Below are positions 58,210 through 64,000 of a stretch of DNA of 64,000 nucleotides, piece by piece; the stretch's first letter is position 1, and every line of letters starts with the position of its first letter. The notes under the pieces were generated by a model. The model saw only the letters and a list, made by a program, of their open reading frames with translations, searched no databases and had not been told where the DNA came from. This DNA is from Melastoma dodecandrum (Eukaryota; Streptophyta; Magnoliopsida; Myrtales; Melastomataceae), in the NCBI GenBank assembly GCA_029817715.1, contig JARUPY010000190.1, positions 4,464,001-4,528,000 of the forward strand. Direction: 5' to 3'. Position numbers and translations under genes: made by a program.

Positions 58210-59372
58210 TCAGTTCACGACTCTCTGTCCCGCTCCTCCTCCGTTTGCTATCCACGGATGTCCTGCAATCAGACGACCAGGCATCATCAGAAACTCGCAG
58301 CGATATGGACTGTAATGAATGACTCAGATTCCATGGAATCGGAGGCTTAAAAACACGAATTTAACTTAATAGGAGTGATCCGGAGACCCAATCTGACCAC
58401 CCCAAGACAGAACAAACAGCTAAATTTCTGAGATCGAAGGGACTACTTACTCAGGGCCTGTTCGGCTGTCAATCTTCTAGAAGCATCCCGGCAGATCATC
58501 TTCCTCAACAGATCCTTGGCCTCAGCAGAGACACCCCCGAAAACCCTCGTCGGGAACCTCAGGTTCCCCCTGCAAACAGCCTCGAACACCTTCTCCACCG
58601 ACTCCCCGCGGAACGGCTCGAACCCGGCCAGCATCACGTACATGACCACCCCCGCGCTCCAGACATCGACCTTCTCCCCATATCCGTGTCCCTGAAGCAC
58701 CTCCGGAGCAACATAGTGCGGAGTCCCGACCACCCCCTCAGCCATCCCTCCCTCCCCCAGCCACTCCGCGGACCCAAAGTCCCCCAATTTCAACCCGTAG
58801 TCCTCGAACTCCTCCTCCACAGGGAAATCCTCACCGACCTTAGACACATCGTAGGAGTAATACCCATCCCCATCCTCCCCGTCCTCCCGGACCCTACGGC
58901 CCCCTCGAACCAGGAGCAAATTCTCCGGCTTGATGTCCCTGTGAACGACGCCATAAGCGTGGCAATGGGCGACGGCACTGAGCAGCTGGACCATGAACCT
59001 CCTAACCCTAGGCTCAGGGAGCCGATCCTCGGACACGATCAGGTCATGCAGTGAGATCGGGAGGCAGAGGTCGATGATCAGGGAGAGGGACTCGGGGGAG
59101 TCGACGGATTCGTGGACGCGTATGACGTGGGGGTGAGGGGGGAGGAAGGACATAATGGTGGGCTCGTTGATGAGGCATTGGCGGTCGGTCGGGTCGGAGA
59201 GGAGGGACTTGTCGATGACCTTGCAGGCGAAGAAGGCGTCCCTGGCGGGGGAGTAGCAGCGGTGGATGGTGCCGAACCTACCGCGGCCGATCTCTTCGAT
59301 GAAGATGTAGGAATCGGAGGATCCGGCCAAAGACCTGGCGTCGGAGGCCGCCGCTGCCAGTGAATGCTTCAT
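58210..59372 (-). CDS. PPCK: Phosphoenolpyruvate carboxylase kinase
   Basis: Two exons, 59372-58451 and 58262-58210, 975 nt and 324 aa. It is a minimal kinase without regulatory domains: glycine loop IGRGRFGTIHRC near residue 28, ACKVIDK, catalytic HRDIKPENLLL near 145, DFGSAEWLGEG, GTPHYVAPEVLQGHG and a C-terminal EQALRHPWI split by the intron, the exon layout usual for PPCK. These enzymes phosphorylate an N-terminal Ser of PEP carboxylase, relieve malate inhibition, and are controlled by their own transcription. An acidic stretch of about 40 residues (REDGEDGDGYYSYDVSKVGE, DFPVEEEFEDYG) sits between the catalytic loop and DFG, longer than the family norm. The first exon is very GC-rich compared with its surroundings. 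Confidence 0.9.
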
Positions 59373-61353
59373 TGTCTAGCGATGGAGTTCACGAAATTAG
59401 TTATGGGGTGGTTCCGGAGGGGGTATTTATAGAAGGCGGAGTTTTCGGAATATTCGGATTCGGATGCTCCCCCGAGCGTTGATATCCTGCGGGGTCGGTC
59501 CAGCGTTTTACGTTGAATCTTCCTAATTCTCTAAGTCAATATGTATTTTTCTTTCTCGGGGTTACAATGACATGTTCCCTGACGCGTGCAGCGCTAAATT
59601 CGCGTGTCTAATTCGTTGTTAGTAATAACGAGTTTAGCGACAGAGATTAAAAACCAATATTTTAAAACAACGAGCTTGTATAAATCATTGGAAAATTAAA
59701 TTCGATATTTAAAATAAAAAAAATGTAGATATATTTCGTATTAAATGAAGAGGAGGAGGGATAAGTTAGGTGTGATATTTTTATTGATTCGATCCTTATT
59801 TATTGAATATTTTCTTACTTATTTAGTCCCTCGATCATCTCCCACAATCCCTCTACCCCGTCGTTCTAAAGTTTCTAAAACTCTAAATATCACATCTAAG
59901 TCGTCGTCACATTTAATGGCGGGAAAAATGTGGGGTGGTCGGGTCGGCCCAATTGAACGTAACGTACTAACTACTCGGTGGGAGAGCCAGCCTCTCACGT
60001 ATTCTTCCTTCCCTCCTAAGCGACGCGATTACCGTCGGGGTTGTCTTTTATTTCTCGACCAGTGGAAGGCTAAATAAAATTGGAGCCGTGGGTTTGTTTG
60101 TTTGTTATAAAGGAAAGGGATTCAACGCCACGCCGCACGGGTCACGTCGCAAAGCTTGACTATTGATTTTCAGCCTCTTGACGACGTAATTCGCGACGAG
60201 GAAGCCCTTCCATTTTCCCTTAAATATTCATCCACGTTTCATCTCATAACATGTCTGAAATTTGAATTAATTTTTTATTTTATAATTATTTTGATTGATT
60301 ATATAATTTTATCAACAACTTTTATTTTTTTATTGATTTTGGCTAAGATTTTTTTAGCGAAAGGCAAACAAGGCCTTATTATAGTCCGACCAACCTCTCG
60401 TTTCTTTGCCTCATAATCCATTTTACCCGTAACAGTGGCTTCTCAATAGTGTCATTATTCGGCCTTCATCAATTTTGTATATTTTTTATAACATCAGTGA
60501 CTATCGCTTCTAACTCAGGCTATCGAAATTTTAAAATAAAATAATATGCTATAGGTTTTAATATTATTTTCTATTATTTTAATTTTTTTCTTTTTAGTCT
60601 GAAAAGTCTATTAAGACCTTATTTGTCTTGTGGCTAAAAAATTTCATTTTTAAGGCAGCGGTTTGAAATCTCGATTTAGACATGCTTAATAAAAATCTAT
60701 AAGTGAATGTTTGAAATCGCGACCTGAACAAGTGTTACTAAAGTCGTTTCAAATCCCGACTTAGACGTCGTAGAAATCTAAATCATATTTCACAATATTT
60801 GTTTTTAAAAAAAAAACGTACAAAGAGCTGCTCCATAGAATTGCAACCAGCTGTTCGGGGGTGATAAGTTATCGGGGGAGGGGGTGGTTGGTCCGGTCCC
60901 CATCACTAATTTTCCGACAGATCTCCACCAAGACAGACAACCTTTGACTTTTTCTGTCCAGATGGAGAATTATTTGTACAAACTTGAAGAATCCCATCAC
61001 CTAAAACTCCCCCCCATGTGAGGGACAGATTCTTCACGGTCAAGGCGCGGGTTGCGTGTTCGTTCGATCTGGTCCATTATTATTTTTATAATAATAAGCA
61101 TCCCCGGTTCTCTTTTCAAACTTCCACGATAACCTATCTGTCTCTCTCTCTTGACCATCCTGCATGATTTTCAAGGAACAAAAGTTCATTCTGCATGATT
61201 TTCAAAAGCCGGGGCCATGGCCCCCTTCCTTCTGTTCCCCTGGCTTCGCCACTGCGTATCACACTATCATGCACTTGGGTTTGTTTTTAAGTCTCCACCT
61301 TTACGCCGGGTGGTGTATTCCCGGGCTTCTTCTGCGACGTGCTGCTACCAAAC
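59373..61353. other. Intergenic, PPCK promoter side
   Basis: 59.4 kb is the GC-richer PPCK promoter; the remainder is AT-rich. TTAATTTTTTATTTTATAATT-type low-complexity DNA fills 60.2-60.7 kb. Short direct repeats of 'GTTTGAAATC(T/G)CGA(T/C)' occur at about 60660-60760. No gene recognised. Confidence 0.4.
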
Positions 61354-62369
61354 TCAGCCGCGTCCCCCACCACCAAAGTTGGATTTCGGTTTCTTATCCG
61401 CCAGCTTGAGTATTTGAAAGGAGCAAATCAGAGTCTGCGCTCCTCATGGCACCGGCATTGTCAGACTCTCCGCAGTGTGGGCGGGAAATATTGCAACGAG
61501 TTGCCTGTCAACAAAGAACCAGTTAAGACTATAACAGTTGTATCCATCGCTTGCACCTGGGAAAAGGCGTCGAGAAAGAGAGAGGGAGAGAGGCAAAATT
61601 GCCACGGCGAAGACAGCAATGACATAACCCTCGATTGCCCCTAGTTGACATTACAACCAAGTAACATGTAGATTGAAGAAGGCCCCGACAACAAAAAATT
61701 GCAGTTTATCGTTAACAGTCGATGAGCATTCACTGTTGCTGTTAAGTAGCAGGCCTAAGAAGACACTTCCATGGGACAACCACTGGGAGTCTGGCAATGG
61801 AACGAACCTGATGAGCACGACAGATAAGATCCAAGTCATGGGATTGTAGGAGGAACTATCACTTTGTCTGCCCCGAAAGTATAAGACACTCCTCTTTCAT
61901 TCATTCCCCATTCCTGGACATCTCTGCTGGGATCTGACCAGAGAAGATCACACAGCACACCTGCGTCCGGCATGTCGGTGGGATGCGGCAAGTTCCTAAT
62001 ATGATCCAAACCATGTACATCAGGCGAAAGACTGCCGGGCATGCATAAAACCTTCTCATCAATCATGGCTGCCACAGGCAATCAGTTAAAGCAATCAGTG
62101 AAGATCTTCCACAATCGCACATTGAACCTCCTTTTACATTCATCATAGAATCCACATATCCGATTAATGGAAGCACATTCATGGTTCCCTCTCAGGAGGA
62201 AGAAGTTCTCGGGGTACTTAATCTTGTACACAATGAGCAAACATATTGTCTCCAGGCTCTACTTCCCACAATCAAACACAGTCCCCCAAGAACAAGTAAT
62301 TTGCATAGGGAGGCAATCCGCCATGCTCAAAAAGCCTCAACAGGTCAGGATACTGTCTATAAATACCAC
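61354..62369 (-). pseudogene. Protein phosphatase 1 catalytic subunit (TOPP) pseudogene
   Basis: Lacks exon 1 and starts at an intact-looking acceptor (CCCAG before 62369). It reads [112 protein letters not shown], and after an intron-like gap DRQLVAIF and CSFQILKLADKKPKSNFG to a TGA at 61354-61356. Breaks: a 1-base insertion in the GDYVDRG region (about 62275), TAG at 62259-62261, TGA at 62082-62084 where the family has Cys, a 1-base shift after GADK, and more shifts in the tail. Metal ligands are also lost (GDIHG is GIYR; MHGG is MPGS). Not functional. Confidence 0.9.
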
Positions 62370-63192
62370 CTGGGATTCAAACAAAGATCTTCCATATCAC
62401 AGATAAACCCACATATCTCGTAACAGGGACACCGAAGCAGCAATGCATACCGAATCCAGAACACAAGAAACATGTGCAGTTCAAAAACTGTCTGATCTCT
62501 CATTTTACATGACTCCATCCAGTAATCTAAGAAGAGGCTTCCGACACCACGAAATCACGATTACAGCCAGGGGTACCAAGGCCTATACCGGAAAGAAAAA
62601 CCTCCAGTAGACTCCAGTGATGGTATCAGAGCACAAACAAGGACCAAGTATAAAAACGCAATGAGCTTGCCTCTTGAACAGATAATCGTGCCAGACTTCC
62701 AGGTTAAACAGAGCACATCATCGGAGCAGACAAGAATAATTGCCACACCCAAATCACAATAGAACCCTAAGAGATTGGAGTCTTCGTCAACCCAATTTCA
62801 CAAAAAGACAAAACAAAGCACGCCTCAATTCATTACAACGACACCAACATCGACATATATGTCTTATTTCCAAATATCAATAAAAACAATAATATGAACG
62901 GGAATAATTACGAGATATGATTGAGAGATGCGGAGATGGTGACTAGAGAACAAGAAACAAGAGATCAGAAGAGCGGACGTGTTTGGTCATTTTTTGTACA
63001 GCCAAATTACGGCTTCTTCTTCTCGGAAGGGAATGATTCACTCCTGCAGCATCCCTCCTCGTCAAAAATATATTAACTCTTCTCCCAGAAGGCTGCACAC
63101 CCGCCCGCCCCACGCTACTAGCTAAAATGACGGGTCCGGTTCACAATTCGTGTGGCTCAGTGTCAATCTTCTAGCCACAAGTTCGCCACATG
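62370..63192. other. Spacer between PP1 pseudogene and AHL gene
   Basis: Would include the lost first exon and intron 1 of the PP1 copy, but no N-terminal PP1 coding sequence was found on the minus strand. The right end is the 3' flank of the AHL gene. Nothing else supported. Confidence 0.45.
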
Positions 63193-63803
63193 TCATCTCG
63201 GATGAACAAAGAACAGCTCTCCATAAACAGAGGAGGAAGGAGGCGGTGTCCTGCTCGGCTCGGTGTCGGTTATAGCGGTCGTATCATCCTTCTTCGCGTC
63301 ATGGATGAATGACCCGATAATTACCTGCTTTGTTTAGATGCGTGCTGTGAAAAGCAATGGTCTCCAAGGGAAATGTCGAAGAATTTGGCGACGAAAGGAG
63401 TACCTGAACAGGGCTAGCCGCCATCAAGGGCCCACCGACGCCACCTCCGATTATTTGACCGTCTGGACTTGATAAGCAGATGCTCAGTCTACTGGTCGTA
63501 CCACCGAGATTCGTTCGGAGGAAAGATCCAGATAGCGTGATGATCTCAAATAGACCCTGCCCGCAGGATTTACAGGAGAGAAGCATCAGCGACAGAAGAA
63601 ATTATCAGGCAACTAAATATGTGGTGCTGCTGCACTCAATGAGGCCGAAAGAATAACGTATCCTTTTTTACCCCGTAGGTGATTGTGCCTCCCGTCGTTG
63701 CTGGCTGCTGCAGAGACACGGTAGATAAAGAACCAGATGCCGAAAGAATGCATGTCTCACGCTTACTCTGCTGGGTAAATTCCATGACTCTCTGGGCAAC
63801 ATC
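63193..63803 (-). CDS. AT-hook motif nuclear-localized protein (AHL), 3' part
   Basis: Three 3'-terminal exons, 63803-63672, 63556-63404 and 63324-63193, each a multiple of three, give 138 aa plus stop. They encode most of the PPC/DUF296 domain: DVAQRVMEFTQQSKRETCIL, SASGSLSTVSLQQPATTGG, FEIITLSGSFLRTNLGGTTS, LSICLSSPDGQIIGGGVGGP and VQVIIGSFIHDAKKDD. The C terminus is TEPSRTPPPSSSVYGELFF. The AT-hook(s) and N terminus lie beyond the right edge; 63804-64000 looks like intron. AHL proteins bind AT-rich DNA at matrix-attachment regions and form trimers through PPC. The usual TYEGRFEI junction reads TYGGLFEI here (Glu to Gly, Arg to Leu), and the reason is unknown. Confidence 0.9.
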
Positions 63804-64000
63804 CTAATGCAGATAAATTATCGAGAACAGATGATAGTCAAGCGATGATCTCAACCCACAAGCAAACTGAATGCAACAAAAGAATGAAACCACATCACAG
63901 TGTAATGTCCGAGCTAAACCATGACTCCAATGCAGATGAACTTGAAGACATTAAAGGTAAGGAAATCTCCGACGCACTGAACACTCTCAAACCAGCCCAA

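Noticed and set aside
58686..59363. Plus-strand ORFs of 83-122 aa
   Set aside because: Antisense shadows of the PEPC kinase first exon.

Overview
The window is nuclear DNA from a flowering plant, almost certainly a eudicot. Evidence: short GT-AG introns in nearly every gene, plant-only families (pTAC3, MYB-CC/PHR1-like, type-C response regulator, AHL, PEPC kinase, DREB), TGGGCC/GGCCCA (site II) promoters, and plant Athila, Copia and TRIM retroelements. I cannot name the species. No rRNA, tRNA, CRISPR or prokaryotic operon is visible.

Layout. 0.7-6.2 kb: complete pTAC3 gene (minus, 13 exons). 6.8-7.3 kb: type-C response regulator (plus). 7.7-7.9 kb: broken GDSL-lipase fragment. 8.1-8.35 kb: decayed TRIM-like remnant. 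8.6-19.3 kb: Athila-type Ty3/gypsy retrotransposon with 1,160-bp LTRs that look identical, an uninterrupted gag-pol and a third ORF. 20.2-22.2 kb: intact five-exon GDSL esterase/lipase (minus). 25.2-25.6 kb: possible small two-exon gene. 25.9-26.5 kb: DREB2-type AP2 pseudogene with two in-frame TAG codons, abutting a decayed Copia element (26.5-31.5 kb). 31.85-32.4 kb: probable separate LTR remnant. 33.6-35.4 kb: exosome subunit CSL4 (minus). 35.9-36.5 kb: unexplained 240-bp direct duplication. 36.7-37.7 kb: SRC2-like C2 protein (minus). 38.4-38.8 kb: LEUNIG-like WD40 fragment next to a TRIM LTR fragment. 40.3-42.5 kb: PHR1-like MYB-CC factor (plus). 44.0-48.6 kb: PP2A B'' subunit (minus) with a complete 573-bp TRIM in intron 5. 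49.3-52.4 kb: casein kinase 1-like kinase (minus). 53.6-54.6 kb: R2R3-MYB (minus). 58.2-59.4 kb: PEPC kinase (minus). 61.35-62.4 kb: PP1 catalytic-subunit pseudogene (minus). 63.2 kb to the right edge: 3' end of an AHL DNA-binding protein gene (minus).

The genes form no common pathway; this is ordinary gene-island and transposon mosaic. Exon boundaries were worked out by hand from splice consensus, reading-frame phase and family conservation; in every multi-exon gene listed as complete the phases close to one open frame. Most of the unusual content is in the retroelements: a helically spaced palindrome array inside the Athila element and a TRIM that enlarged an intron from 113 to 691 nt with clean target-site duplications. 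Several decaying gene copies are also notable. I found no convincing new multi-gene system.
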